NCBI GenBank assembly: GCA_035771175.1
Contig: CM069593.1
Span: 21,627,956 to 21,691,955, forward strand
Direction: 5' to 3'
Source of the DNA: Paratinospora sagittata
Taxonomy: Eukaryota; Streptophyta; Magnoliopsida; Ranunculales; Menispermaceae
DNA length: 64,000 nt
This document shows positions 50,897 through 62,658 of this stretch, piece after piece; the first letter of the stretch is position 1, and each line of letters starts with the position of its first letter. The notes under the pieces are model-generated. The model was given only the letters and a program-made list of their open reading frames with translations, ran no database searches and had not been told where the DNA came from. The translations under genes and the position numbers were made by a program.

Positions 50897-52489
50897 CTGT
50901 CAGCCTTCACATAATCTCACAATCCTTTCCAAAATTTCCAGAAATTTCGACAGCATCTCCCCATAAAATGGACATTTCACATTTTTTCCTAATATACCAC
51001 AAATCAAATCAAAGAGATATATATAAATAATCATTCCACCATTCATTCCATTCATTCACACATCAAATTCTCACCTTATCAATATATCTGATCATCTCAT
51101 TTCATTATCACAAGCATAGTATAACATTACCCCACAACTCATCTAGGTGATGTTATATATATAGTATGTGATAATTCTACATATCAAAATAACAAAAATA
51201 TAACTCATATCCTCCAATGCATCCATATACATACCAGACGAAGGCTCACGTGATTATCACTCACGGATTTTTTATTTTTCCTTCGACTCAATACCTGAAA
51301 TATTGGAGGAAATGGAGTGAGCAACCAACAGCTCAGTGAATATACTTCTTGATATGACAATTATATACATTTAGAGAAATATGACATTTAAAATCATTTC
51401 AAACAAGTATTAAACACATGCATCATTCAACAAATATATTATACATGTCAACAACATAATTTCATGGGTTTTCAAGAAAACAATGCATTCTTTTTTTTCC
51501 CACGAAATCCACATTCTCCCTCCTTCAAGGCAAGAGAGCGGGTCTAACCTTTGTATGGCCGTTACAAGGTAGCCATAGCCTCTCATTACCCAATTCACAG
51601 TAATTTCAAGGATATTCAATCCTTGTTAGGACAGGCCTACTGACAATGAGGTTACGCATAACACTCATTCGGGTCTAATTCCTAACGAAATGACATCAAC
51701 TTGCATTTGCAAGTCTCACATGCTCCAATGCTAAAAAAGAAATCATTTATGAATGTAAATTAAAACACAATGCAACATTATATGCATAACATATTTACAT
51801 TCAAACATTTCATATATTTAAAATGTCATACAAGAACCAAAATCAAGAAAATATACTCACAGTACAAGACTTTCATACTATCACCGTCACTTTCGAGTCC
51901 AGCTTCAATTTAAATCCATAAAGCCAACGAACTTAACCTGTCACAATCACTTCATAATTCAATTTCATTTATTCATCATCTTCAATTTCTCAACTCACGT
52001 CAAATCACTAATAATAAAGATCAACCTGAAAAATATTATATCTGTGAATTTAGATTCCAACTCCATTTAACACTCATAAGCATTTGAAGAAACTACTATC
52101 TCGTTTCTGTGGTCAATCTAGATATTTCCACAAGAAAGAACAGTGAAAATAGATTTCCCATTTCATATTTTCACTAATTCTCAGTTTATTTTTCTACTGG
52201 AACATATATCAATTTTGTTAAAAATCTAGAACATTCCTAAAATTATTCTGTTCACATCGACACGTGTAAAATCACTCATTCTATCATTCTACTACCTTCA
52301 ACAAGTATTTTATTGAGGTTTTACACGTTCGCAAAGGTCACGACAGTGAATTTTACTCACAAAAATCATATATTTAGCTACTAAAAATATCAAAGCATAT
52401 CCAAAAATCACAATCTTAATATCGAAACGTCCAGAATTCAATTCTCTACGATTCTATGATCACTACAAGAAAAAAGACTTTTAGTCGCG

Positions 52490-52760
52490 AAATTTTTTCG
52501 TAAGTAAAAGTCCAGAATTCGTAAGTAAAAGTATTGCTTACGATGTTTAGGCTTATTCTTACGAATGCAATTTCGTGAGGAAAACACCGTAAGTAAAAGT
52601 TTTAGTCACGACATAGTTCCCGTGAGTAAAAGTATCATTTTTATTTACGACTCAATTTTCGTAAGTAAAAAGTTTCTTTCGCGACTAAAAGTTGCCAGAA
52701 TTTACAACAAATCTAACCTTTTACTTACAATGAAATTCGTAAGTAAATGTCATTAATTCG
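52490..52760 (+). repeat. Left subterminal repeats of the CACTA element
   Basis: Repeated cgtaagtaaaag(t) and related motifs next to the left terminus, the usual transposase-binding layout in CACTA elements. Confidence 0.8.
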
Positions 52761-52944
52761 TTACTAAATGTTATACAAAGCTATAAAATAAAAAAATAGC
52801 TAATAAAAACATTTTTCTGTAATATTTTTAAAATTTTAATTTTGACAAATAATAAAATTTAACACTAGAAGAAATGAAGATTTTTATTTATCAAATCTAT
52901 AATTTTTACAACCATAAAGTTCTGAAGTAGTATGTATACAAAAA

Positions 52945-54388
52945 TTAAAATTTGCACAAGGCAAAATTTACAAAAGTAACAAAATTTGCACAAGGCAAAA
53001 TCTCTGGGAAATCTTCGTCAGCTATGGAACTGCTCAAATCAGCAGCAGAATCCAGCTGAGAAACCTTACTAAACCACCGTTCTGCCTTCTCCTCATTTGC
53101 AGCCAACATGCTCTCAATCTCAGCTTTGTTTGGATTGCTATTACGAACCCATCCTAGGCCAAAAGTGTCAAATGAAGCCTCCACGGCGCTTACAATTGCA
53201 CCTCAAGCACAATGTGTTCCTTGCATAATTAAAGAAGCAACATCTGCAAAAGGTGAGTGTGAAAAGTTTAAGATGTGTCATAAGGAGTTCCATAGCACCC
53301 TTGAACCAGTAAGTGGGCTTATCCAAAGTCCGAAGATGAAAAAAATGCTTACTGAGGACACTCCCAATCTCCACCAGTAAGTTCTCTCTTTGGCCGTGCC
53401 TCATCACATTCACGGCATTTCATGTTCCTTGCAAAGTTCATGAAGCTGCACCTGCTCAAATACAAGGAATGAATCAGGGCAACAAGGCATAAATTGAATC
53501 CAAGAGGGATGGAAACAGCGGAATGTAATAAGGAGATCCAGTGGTTAACAAAAACTCATTACCATAAAGCAACTATTAGAAAAAAAAAGTTCAAAAATAA
53601 TTTGGATATGATAGAAAAGTTTGTGATTTTTAGATAATTATTGCAAATATCAAGAAGACCTCTTCTAGATTTCTAATTGCCACAACACTGTTGTAGCTTG
53701 AAATTTATACGTTAATAAACATACAAAAGGAATTAAATAATACCTATTTCATTGATGACTAGACATATGAAATGGACCTTTATAACTTCACATCCAAACG
53801 CCTTATATGGAAAAAACACTCGAGTACTTTGAAATTGAAAATAAAAAAATTGCAAACAGGATATCACCTATTATATGGAAGTGTACCATTAAGCTAGAGC
53901 AAGGGTTCAAGAAAGGCCTTTGGAGACATCCAATATAATTGGGACGATACAGTTCAAGAAAGGAAATGTGAAAGAGAAAAAATACTCCAGCATGATCAAC
54001 CCAAAGAGTCCAAGGATCTGTGGCGTTCATGAATTTCAGTCTTTCATGACAAAAAAAATAAAATATTAATTTTAAACCAGGTTGGAAGAGTAAAAGTTTC
54101 CATCACTTACCTAGGACAAATAAAGTCGTCTTTCTTCATTTCAATCTTTTTTCCACTTGGTATTTGAACATAACCATCAGGGATCCGAGTAGCATTTGAC
54201 CCAGACTGGTCCAACTGCAGAACATTTCTACTTGCAATGGCCAGCTCATTCAACAAATTACGGCCTGATGATACAACAAAGGTTGTATTACTATGGCTTC
54301 TCTCATCTAACATTGAAGAAGGTTTGTACGCATAGCTCAAAAGAAAATGCATCAAATCAATTGTACATGCTCTATCAAATTTCAACTC
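52945..54388 (-). pseudogene. Captured fragment of a VAR3/OZ1-type RanBP2 zinc-finger gene
   Basis: Three exon-like blocks with correct splice sites: 54388-54111 (AYKPSSMLDERSHS to DDFICPR), 53451-53353 (CSFMNFARNMKCRECDEARP, then WECPQ) and 53243-53168 (CCFFNYARNTLCLRCNCKR). Joined, they give two NZF/RanBP2-type zinc fingers (C-x2-C-x3-NFARN-x2-C-x2-C). The coding then needs a one-base frame change and continues as NPNKAEIESMLAANEEKAER and WFSKVSQLDSAADLSSSIAD to about 52960, where similarity stops. VAR3/OZ proteins act in plastid RNA editing. The frameshift, the missing 5' exons and the position inside a CACTA element mark this as a transduplicated fragment. Assignment to VAR3 versus OZ paralogues is uncertain. 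Confidence 0.82.
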
Positions 54389-56860
54389 CTGAAACAAAGA
54401 CACTAAACTTAAGATACTAAACTAAAGAAAAATAAATAAATAAAATTACACACACACAAACACAAATTTCAAATCCATCTTTACTTACAATGAACCAAAA
54501 AATTAAAACTCAAGAATAGGTAACCATTAAGAGATTTGAGAGGGCTCTTAAACCAAACCAAGAAGCGGATTTCAAGAACATGAAAATCTGTTTTTCTAAA
54601 CTATTTTCCATTATCAACAGACCTCAAAAGATCAGAATGATCCAGCGCAAACGACAGGCAAGCACCAGCGGCACGAACAAACTCCTTAATTCTAGCTTGC
54701 TAGCTAATTGAAAAGTATGCAATTTTGGGGTTGGAAAGAAGAGAATTCTCAACTTGGGTATTATTATATTAAGATTGCGAGCACTTGACAAATGAAGAGA
54801 TCAAGAATTTCAGTCATATTGGCATATTAAAATATAACACGATATATTTGACATCTTTATATATTTCCTCAAATCCATGTAATAACTTAAAGGAAGATTT
54901 ACTTTACTTCTCAATTAAGTGAAAAAATGTCTTACAGATCATAACTTATTGAAAAAAATATATTGCATTCAAACGAAGGCAAATCAGTGATTGGACTTAT
55001 TGAGAAAACAACTAGACTAGAAAGAGATATTTAGTCCAACTGCCACAATGCAGAGCTATGAGAAGGTTAAACTTCACACAGACAAGTGCTAGACTGCATG
55101 TTTTCTCTGGAATAAAGAAGTTGTCATTTTGCAACCACAGAGATTGATTGTCATGAATAAAAGATGAAGTTGTATATGAAATGTTAAAACTCTGAGAATA
55201 CGGAAGATAATATGTTACTAGAGCTGATTAGAGATTGGAATTAGGAAGTTCAAGTAATTAGTTTTCTTCTATGAAAAGGGCAGTTGAATTTTATATGGCA
55301 ATGAGCAATTAGTATTTGTATAAACTTGACATCTAAACGAAGGTACAAGAACTTGAATGGACACCTCATCAAAACAACAGCAACTCAAAGTACTACTCAG
55401 AAAATTGCACAAAATCATATAAAGAAAAGTGGGATCAAAACTGTAAGTATGCTCCTCCTATTCATTCCCAGATTGAATATGAGAAGGAATCAAGAAGTAA
55501 TTATCCTTTTGCTCTCATATGAATGTGTTTTCCAACAAAACAAGCCAATTTCCCTAGGGAATTCACAAGCCTAGCCTGGGATGTGAGCACAAGCACACCC
55601 AGTAATTTTGCAGGTGCATGTATTCTTAGTATAATTTGCAGACACCTTCCTAGATTTTCTGAAATGAAAAAATAGAGCGCTTGAATGAGCTGAACATTGA
55701 AAGCAGGTCTTTTGCGATGCCCTGAGGAATGGATTTGGATTTGAGTGGAAAATAAGTGAACAACATAGAAGGTTCTGTCCAGGAACAAGTTAGTTTAAAA
55801 TTAAAAAGGCTCTACTACATATGATGGTTGTCAAAGCTTAAGCATGGATCAACATAATTCTCACCATTACAAGAATAAGAAGCAAAAGTGTTTGGTTTTG
55901 GACCATAGAACCAGTACTTGAATGCCTGAAGCAAATAAGCTGAAGCTAAACAAGGCTAAACCAAACTAAGAAAAGATAATTGATAAAGGTCACAAACACA
56001 TAGATTCATTCAATGTTCTATTGGTACTATTGTTGTTGAATTTATCAGGACCAAGTCCTGATCTAAAAGTGTATTCATTTACTTGTACTGATTTTTCTTC
56101 TTACACAACCTGCATTGACAGTTTGACACAATGTTCTCTAAGCACAAAGCAGGTAAATTCACTAAGCACAAGCAAAAACTATATTTCCTTACATTACAAA
56201 CTGTTTCATACCTCAATTATTCCACAGAAATGCCGGTAATCAGATTAAACGGTGCAAAAAAGCTACCTGAATTTTCGACTTCTTACTGTATAGCTTGGAT
56301 TAATAAAAATGGAAAAGAAATAGAAAATAAAAACAAAATTTTATTTTGTGTTCAAGAAAAACCTTCAATTCCAGGTTCAAATCACCAGACTCTAACCAAG
56401 AACTAAATCCAAACTAAACCTCACAAAATTAAAAGAACTCTCAGATTCTCTCAACAACATCTCCAAAAAAAAAAATCAATTGAAAAACACTCCAAAAACA
56501 ATCAGAATCCCCAATCGCCTACCACATTAATACCCCAAACGATCCAAAATCACCAAAAATCCATCAAATCAAATCTCTTCCAAAAAAATGAATAACAATC
56601 AGAAGAAGAAGAAAGAAGATAATAATAATACCTTGCAAGAACAACAGATCCAAAGCATCAATTTTTCCCTTCTTTTTTGCCTGTATAAAAGATTAGAACA
56701 AAAAGATTAACATTTCAACAAGAAAATGCGAGAGAGAGACGCAAAAAAGCATAAACCACTTCGCACGCCTTCACATCACTTCGCACGCATAAAAGCATAA
56801 GCTCAATATAAGGAAAGAAGACAAAACCTGCTCGTCTTCTTCGCAAGAGAAAGCCTGCTC
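54389..56860. other. CACTA interior upstream of the captured exons
   Basis: Intron-like, AT-rich sequence without a recognised transposase or other domain. It may be captured intron or UTR of the zinc-finger gene. Confidence 0.4.
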
Positions 56861-57064
56861 GTGCTCGTCTTCTTCGCAAGAGATTTCTCTAACGGTGCCT
56901 CAACCAGAGAGAATGAGAGGGAAAGAAGCGAAAGAGATGAAACAGGGGAAAGAAGGGGAGCGCAGAAATGTTTGGCGCAAGAGAAAACTTCGCGGTGCCT
57001 CAACCAGAGAGAATGGGAGGGAAAGAAGCGAAAGAGAAGAAACAGGGAAAGAAGCGAGCGCATA
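56861..57064. repeat. Tandem duplication of ~104 bp near the right end of the CACTA element
   Basis: Two direct copies of a purine-rich unit containing ggtgcctcaaccagagagaa and agggaaagaagcgaaagaga, plus a shorter repeat of cttcttcgcaagaga (56837 and 56867). On the minus strand it is CT-rich, like a 5' UTR. Confidence 0.75.
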
Positions 57065-57079
57065 AATTGTTGGCGGGTT

Positions 57080-57235
57080 ACTAGCATTAGTTACGATAAA
57101 TATAGTTTTAGTTACGACATAAAACGCGTAAGTGAATATTATCTTTTAACGACGACTTTTGTTTATAATTTTAAAAAATCGTGAGTAAAAAATGGTTTTA
57201 CTTACGAAAATTAAAGTCGCTACTAAAGGTCCCAT
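57080..57235 (-). repeat. Right subterminal repeats of the CACTA element
   Basis: Copies of the ttttagttacgac and cgtgagtaaaa motifs next to the right terminus, partners of those at the left end. Confidence 0.7.
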
Positions 57236-58383
57236 GACCAAAAGTCTTTTTTCTTGTAGTGGATCTCAAACCGGAGTTTCATTGGATTCTAATTCCATTT
57301 TATTCACCGGATATGATCATAGTACTATTCACATCATCACTATTCATTGAAAACATGTAAATTTTTACTAAAATTGTGAAACGGTCTCCAAAAATCATGA
57401 ACTTAGCATCGATGGACTCGTAACAGTGCATTCTACCATTCTATAGCCTTAAACTAGAGTTTCATTGGGTTTTAAATGATTCAAATGGTCTCCAATCGAA
57501 ACTCTAAATTCTAACAAACTTTCAACGGTTATAAAAATTTTAAATGAACATATAAATTCAATCTAACCGTATATTTAAGGTTCCTACAGCCTAGTAAGTG
57601 TTTTCTAACCTTCATAGAGGGTTTTTATTTACGTTGGGTAAAAACTCCAATTTTTGAAAACGCCGTAAAACGGCTCCCACAGCAAAAATTACTCCGAAAG
57701 AAAGGTTACATCTAGTTTAGATATCAAGTTCACGAAGAAATAGAATAAAAATCACTTACCGCATGTCCCGATTTCGCGCGAATCCCACGTTTCCCCTTTT
57801 TCTTCTTCTCCTTCTTCTCTCCGCCCGTTCTTCCCTTTCTCTCGGTTCTTCTTTCTCTCTCTCTCTCTCTGTTTTTTCATTTCGTCCTCGGCAACTTCTT
57901 TTCTTCTTTTTATGTTTTTTTTTTTTTTTTTTTTTGTTTTTGGACGTTGGTGAGTGGTTGAGATTAAAAATGAAAGTTGATATTTAAATGATCCAATGCA
58001 CCTCATGCTCAATAGTTAACCAACTCACCCAATCAAATTTCATTAAATTCAACTCATCTCATTTCTATAATTCATTTAATAATCATATTCCAATCCACAT
58101 ATTTAAATAACCAACACCATCAATTACTCAATTTAATTCAACTCCATTTTTTTAATTGTAAGCACTCATATTAGATGATCTCATATGTATCATCTTCATT
58201 TTATAATTTTATTTATTTACTAATTATACACGCATATATTTGACTCATACGTATAAAATACGTGTATTATACATCTCGATATAAGCGTAATTCAACGTAT
58301 GTATTTAATTAAAATTACGGGGTGTTATAAAACAAGTAGAATAATAAACTTGAAGAAACAATTAACATTAAAAGGATTCAAAT

Positions 58384-61300
58384 TGTAGCACCCGTGCCTT
58401 TAGGTGACATAATTTTGACCCATAGTGTACCCGTAGAGTACACGTATACGTATGTGTATATGTATTTTGATGCTCGAAGCACGTAAGTTCGAGTGTCTTT
58501 GCATGATTTTAGGTCATAAAGAGTGCGCATGAAGTTTCGGTACCATCGGAGACCCGTTCAACGTCAAAACATGTCGAAAACGGTGTTTTGGATCCAGTGG
58601 AGCTCTCTCCATGGAGGAAGAGATTTCTGTCACAAATTACATCAATGATTTGATCTCGTAGATCCGTGGTACGATTGAGCTGAAATTTTGTCAGCTCATT
58701 CTTATATGATAGATCTTCATTATGAACGGTGAAGATCTTGATAGGAGTTACCTACTATGAGTTATAAGACTCCAAACACTGTTTCACAGATTTTCAGATT
58801 TTCTTACGCAGTTTTGATCAAACAGTTAGATCTCACAATCCCACCGTTGGATTGAGTTGAAAGTTTACCAGAATGTTGGTAACTGACTCATGCAAATGTT
58901 TTACGGTTAAGATGTTAAATTGATGGGTTTTTTGCAAGAAGTGGACTATCTAAGTGCAAGTATTGTAACAGAAAAGTATTTTTTTGATAGTTTTTGGGCA
59001 ACTTTTAGTTGTGGGCCCAAGCTTATCTATTTAAGCAACCGAAACGTAATTTTAGGATCATTTGCTCATTTCTCAGCCAGAAAAGAGAGAAAGAACTGGA
59101 GAAGAGAGAAAGGAGTTGAAGAGGAGAAGAGGAGAAAAGGAGAGGAAACCTAGGGTTGGTGGATTTTGCTCAAAATCCCTAAGATTTGCATGTTTTTCCT
59201 CATTGTTCTTCCTTCAATCTCTTTGGTTCATGCATGCTAGTGTTGTTTTGATGCATGCATTGTATGAAACTCAGATTTGAAGGGGTAGTGGAAATCAAAT
59301 GTTGTTCAAATGTTTTGCATGTTTGATATGTGTGTTTAAAGTGTGTTGGGAACCCTCTAAAGGCAAAAACCCCAATTTCTAGCAAGAAATTGGTAGGGTT
59401 TAGTACAAATGAACTAGTCTTGGTTCATTGACATGGACTTTGACTTAAGCTTTGCATGCCATCTATGATGGACTGATCAGTATTAGGGATTGATTCATGT
59501 ATTTAGCTTGAGATTTTAATGGTGAAATCATATGGTTTAGTGTAAATGGTCATTGTTTGGTTCATGGCCTTAGGCTTTTCCAAAAGTCATGCATGTCCAC
59601 AATGTTGTTCTAGGTGGCATTGTGGATGATTCCATGTTGCAAGATCAGTAAAATTCATGGCTGAACATGGTGGCCTAGTGTAAAATTGATAATATGGCCT
59701 ATGTATGAAAATTTCCAGATTTGGGGCTTTTGATGCTCTTGATATAAAATCTGGAAAATTATGCAATGTAGGTCTAATTGGACATGATTAAGGTTGTTTG
59801 CTGATTGAATTCAGTGGGTTCTCATAATGGACACCCTAAGGTTAACTAATTTTTATCTAGGCTAAGTATTTGGTATTTTTCATGTACTTTGGCAATTTTG
59901 CATGTAATTTGGGGATTTTGCCCAAATTGAGACTTTTCACCCAAAGCAAGTCAATTTATGAAATTGACTTGGGGATTGTTTAATTGGACCCAAATGGAGT
60001 AGAATCATGGGTTTAAAATGTTAGAACCTATGTTAAATTGATATGACTTAGTTCATTTTGATCTTATGTTTTATATTGGCCTAATTGGGGATTTTGACCA
60101 AGACTTGGTCAATTGATAAAATTGACTTGATGTATAGTCTAATTGACCCTAATTATAATTGAATGTCATGTATATTAGTGGTTGGATCATGGGATCACCC
60201 TATTACATTCAATTAAGGTCAACCTCAGTTTAATTGAGTCTAAATGATTAAGTTGGGCAATATGGAAATTGGCTCAAGAGGGTAATCAATTTAGAATCTA
60301 ATTGACTTTAGATTGGGTTTGACATGAGGTTTTGACACACTTTATGACTGATTTTCAGTTGTGTGAACAATGTTATTTTCAGGTCTTGTGATTGATCTTG
60401 AACCCGTTTAGTCAATTGGAGAGTGTTGGTGATTGGATTGGCCAGACTTAGCTAATCAAGGGTGAGTGTTCTTTTACTTTTGGATTATTTATATGTGGCA
60501 TTGTAGTATAGAAATGTTTTAAATGCTTATGTATGATGGTATGCACGTTTTAATATTCCATGAAATACATTTGAGCATAATTCATTGGGATGACAATTTG
60601 GGTTGAGGCTCCTAGTTGGAATTTTCTCTTTTTGGAATTATCGTAAGTCTAGCGGCGATCCCAGTTGTGTACCTGGCAGAGGGTTTTATGGCTTGTGTAT
60701 GGGTAGGTTAGTTTAGGCTAATCTTACGTGCTGCACAGCCCCAGAAATCCTATTAGAATACGAGTATTGAGTATGTGTTTAGGTACTATGTGTAGCGCAC
60801 CAGCCTTGAACCCATGTACTCAGGAGGTGTTAGGATTGCATGAGGCATGACTTCAAATGTTATGCATTGTCTTATGTATGACTTGATCCATTATGTTAGC
60901 ATGTATGTAATCTATTTTGTCATCATGATATTTCAATGATTTATGATCTTACCATGTTTTATAAATGCACGTATATGCCACTTGTAAATAACATTCACTG
61001 AGCTGGCTGTAGCTCACACCTCACCATCTTCTTTCAGGATATAATAGAAAAGGAAAAGGGAAGGCTTGACTGCGGAGCGTCCCTTGTTTTTGTTTCATGT
61101 AGGTGTTGTACATTTAGTTTTGGATTTTGATAACTATGTACATGATAACACCTAGTAATTGTATATTTAACACATAGTTGGGATGTGTTGGATTTTGTAT
61201 CATTTTGAAGACTTTAGAATTTTATATTTGGTAAATTGGAGAAGTAATATTTTATTTCATTATGATCATGTTAGTTGGTTGTTAAGAATGTACTTTTATT

Positions 61301-61416
61301 TCTTTTTGGAGATTCGTATATGTATTTTAGGCTGATGGAACGTCGGGTGTACCAACAGAGGGTATACTCGGAGGATCCCGTGTCGGTCATGACGTCACGT
61401 ATAGTGGGTCGTGACA
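58384..61416 (+). mobile_element. Large solo LTR, family B relative
   Basis: 3033 bp beginning TGTAGCACCCGTGCC and ending GTGGGTCGTGACA. Flanks are caaat (58379-58383) and caaac (61417-61421), a 5-bp duplication with one change. Near the 3' part it has ttcactgagctg...gtagctcacacctc and ttctttcaggatataatag, and it ends in gtcatgacgtcacg, the same ordered motifs that family B carries in reverse complement. It stands only about 50 bp from the outer LTR. No internal coding region. Confidence 0.82.
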
Positions 61417-61577
61417 CAAACCTTCATTTCGTTTCGACGTGGATGAACTCGAATTACTTTTGAATGCCATGAAAATACTCGCAAAAACTTTGTAGTTTCA
61501 AGATCATTTTTCGTTCTTAAAGTGAAGAAGAGTGATTATAGCCATTGTAAATCGAAATTATGTTAAAATAAACGTTT

Positions 61578-61614
61578 AGAAATTAAAGCAAGTAGGTGGA
61601 AGGACGTTGTGGAA
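61578..61614 (+). repeat. 37-bp direct repeat, copy 1
   Basis: Exact copy of 61981-62017; both contain aagcaagtaggtggaaggac. This copy is inside the MULE-like element next to its right TIR. Confidence 0.9.
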
Positions 61615-61642
61615 TAAAAATAGATAGTTTTGAATTAAATAA

Positions 61643-61751
61643 AGGTATTTTAGACTTTTTACAAGGCTAAACATGTCACAGGTATAATTCTGCAACAAAC
61701 ATGTTATTTTATCGAGTGTTATTTTTATAATGCTATTTTGATAAATTTCTC
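61643..61751 (-). repeat. Right terminal inverted repeat of the MULE-like element
   Basis: Inverted partner of 44589-44697. Read on the minus strand it starts gagaaatttatcaaaatagc. Confidence 0.7.
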
Positions 61752-61980
61752 CTTTCCCTTGGTGCAAATAAGGGGGTTTTTGGTTGAGACGGTTTTACCC
61801 ATTTGTTGAAAATGTTTGGCCTTTATCTTTGAATTTTGCCCATTTTCTATTTGAGTGATGAGTTTAATGTTGTGCTTGTATTGTACCCCAAAATGTATCA
61901 TCTTTGTTGGCAAAATGTACTCCCAAATTGAAAATTGTTATGGAATGGAAACGTATCTTTTAACAAAAAAAGAAAAAAGA
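61752..61980. other. Spacer between the MULE terminus and the second 37-bp repeat
   Basis: T-rich then A-rich sequence ending in aacaaaaaaagaaaaaagaa. No gene is seen. The A-rich end next to a long direct repeat could point to a retroposed segment, but the repeat is longer than a usual target duplication. Confidence 0.35.
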
Positions 61981-62017
61981 AGAAATTAAAGCAAGTAGGT
62001 GGAAGGACGTTGTGGAA
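61981..62017 (+). repeat. 37-bp direct repeat, copy 2
   Basis: Exact copy of 61578-61614, outside the MULE-like element, 403 bp further on. Confidence 0.9.
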
Positions 62018-62658
62018 GAAAAAAGACGATCTTGATGAAGATACCCTCGAGAATCTTTCCCCGTCGCATTCCCATGGTCCTCCGTCGCCCAAACCATCAT
62101 GGACACCTTGATCCGACATATTCATATCCACGCACACAGATGAGTGCTATGATATGTGCTCTGTACCACCATCGTCAACAACATGTCCTCATTAACTTAT
62201 CAGTTGTTCGACCCCTTCTTCACCGACGAACCTACCGTCAGTCTTTCATTCCAAGAAACGACCATCTACCAGGTACGCCTTCTGTTTTGAAGGTACCTTC
62301 TGTTTCATCTTCTCCGATGACCAACACATCTGTCCAGCCATCCAGCCTGGAAGATTCTAGCTCATCACTCAACTTTTCCCATGTGATCTCACATGCTCCT
62401 GTCCAATCTGCCACCTCCTCAAATTCGAGCTTATCACTCAACTTTGGCCAACTAACACCACGTGAAGATGTCGCCACTCCCATCTCTGTCTCCAGCTCAG
62501 AAGATGTCATTCCCATCAACTTTTCTCAAAGTAATGGAATCTGTTCATCCACAGTAAAAGCAGATCAAAGGTCCACTTACCCGATATCTGTATCTGTTCA
62601 CCAACACGCTCCACATATTGACAAGCGTCCATTAGTGTCAAGTCTCAATCGCCTTTAA
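61999..62658 (+). other. 219-codon Ser-rich open frame of unknown identity
   Basis: Open for 219 codons. The second half is Ser/Pro-rich and holds three spaced copies of an LNF/INF-type motif (SSLNFSH, SLSLNFGQ, VIPINFSQ). No catalytic domain is recognised. The Ser/Pro-rich character would suit the hinge region of a retroelement polyprotein or an unclassified host gene. The next 350 bp have promoter-like and leader-like features. The true start and any introns are unknown. Confidence 0.35.

Larger units (their letters stand above)
52461..57261. mobile_element. CACTA (En/Spm-like) transposon with a captured gene fragment
   Basis: Starts CACTACAAGAAAAAAGACTT and ends with its exact inverted copy; 22 bp are perfectly inverted. 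The 3-bp target duplication GAT at 52458-52460 and 57262-57264 is typical of CACTA elements. Subterminal repeats of the cgtaagtaaaag type and inverted variants fill 52490-52750 and 57080-57230. No TNPA or TNPD-like transposase frame was found, so it is non-autonomous (4801 bp). The interior carries a VAR3-type zinc-finger gene fragment on the minus strand. Confidence 0.93.
48723..58329 (-). mobile_element. Outer solo LTR, family B, split by two later insertions
   Basis: Three pieces form one LTR of about 2.7 kb: 48723-48813, 50897-52460 and 57262-58329. The plus-strand left end is TGTCACAACGCCCC and the right end is CGGGGTGTTATA (the minus strand should start TGTAACACCCCG; one terminal base has mutated). 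A perfect 5-bp target duplication aaaca lies at 48718-48722 and 58330-58334. It carries cctgaaatattggaggaaat and gagcaaccaacagctcagtg in common with the inner copy. No gag or pol is attached. Confidence 0.85.
44589..61751. mobile_element. Old MULE-like element carrying nested insertions
   Basis: Terminal inverted repeats of about 110 bp at 44589-44697 and 61643-61751 align without gaps: one reads gaaaaatttaccaaaataac and the other, in reverse complement, gagaaatttatcaaaatagc. They stay at roughly 75-80% identity by eye to ctaaaatacc. Flanks cgttccttt and ctttccctt match at 7 of 9 bases, only weak evidence for a target duplication. After removing nested solo LTRs and the CACTA element, about 4.6 kb of MULE sequence remains. 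It holds an acidic short frame and two minisatellite blocks but no recognisable transposase. Confidence 0.65.

Noticed and set aside
57752..58012. Minus-strand Lys/Glu-rich 86-codon frame
   Set aside because: It comes from a poly-T and TC-rich stretch of the outer LTR; no protein support.
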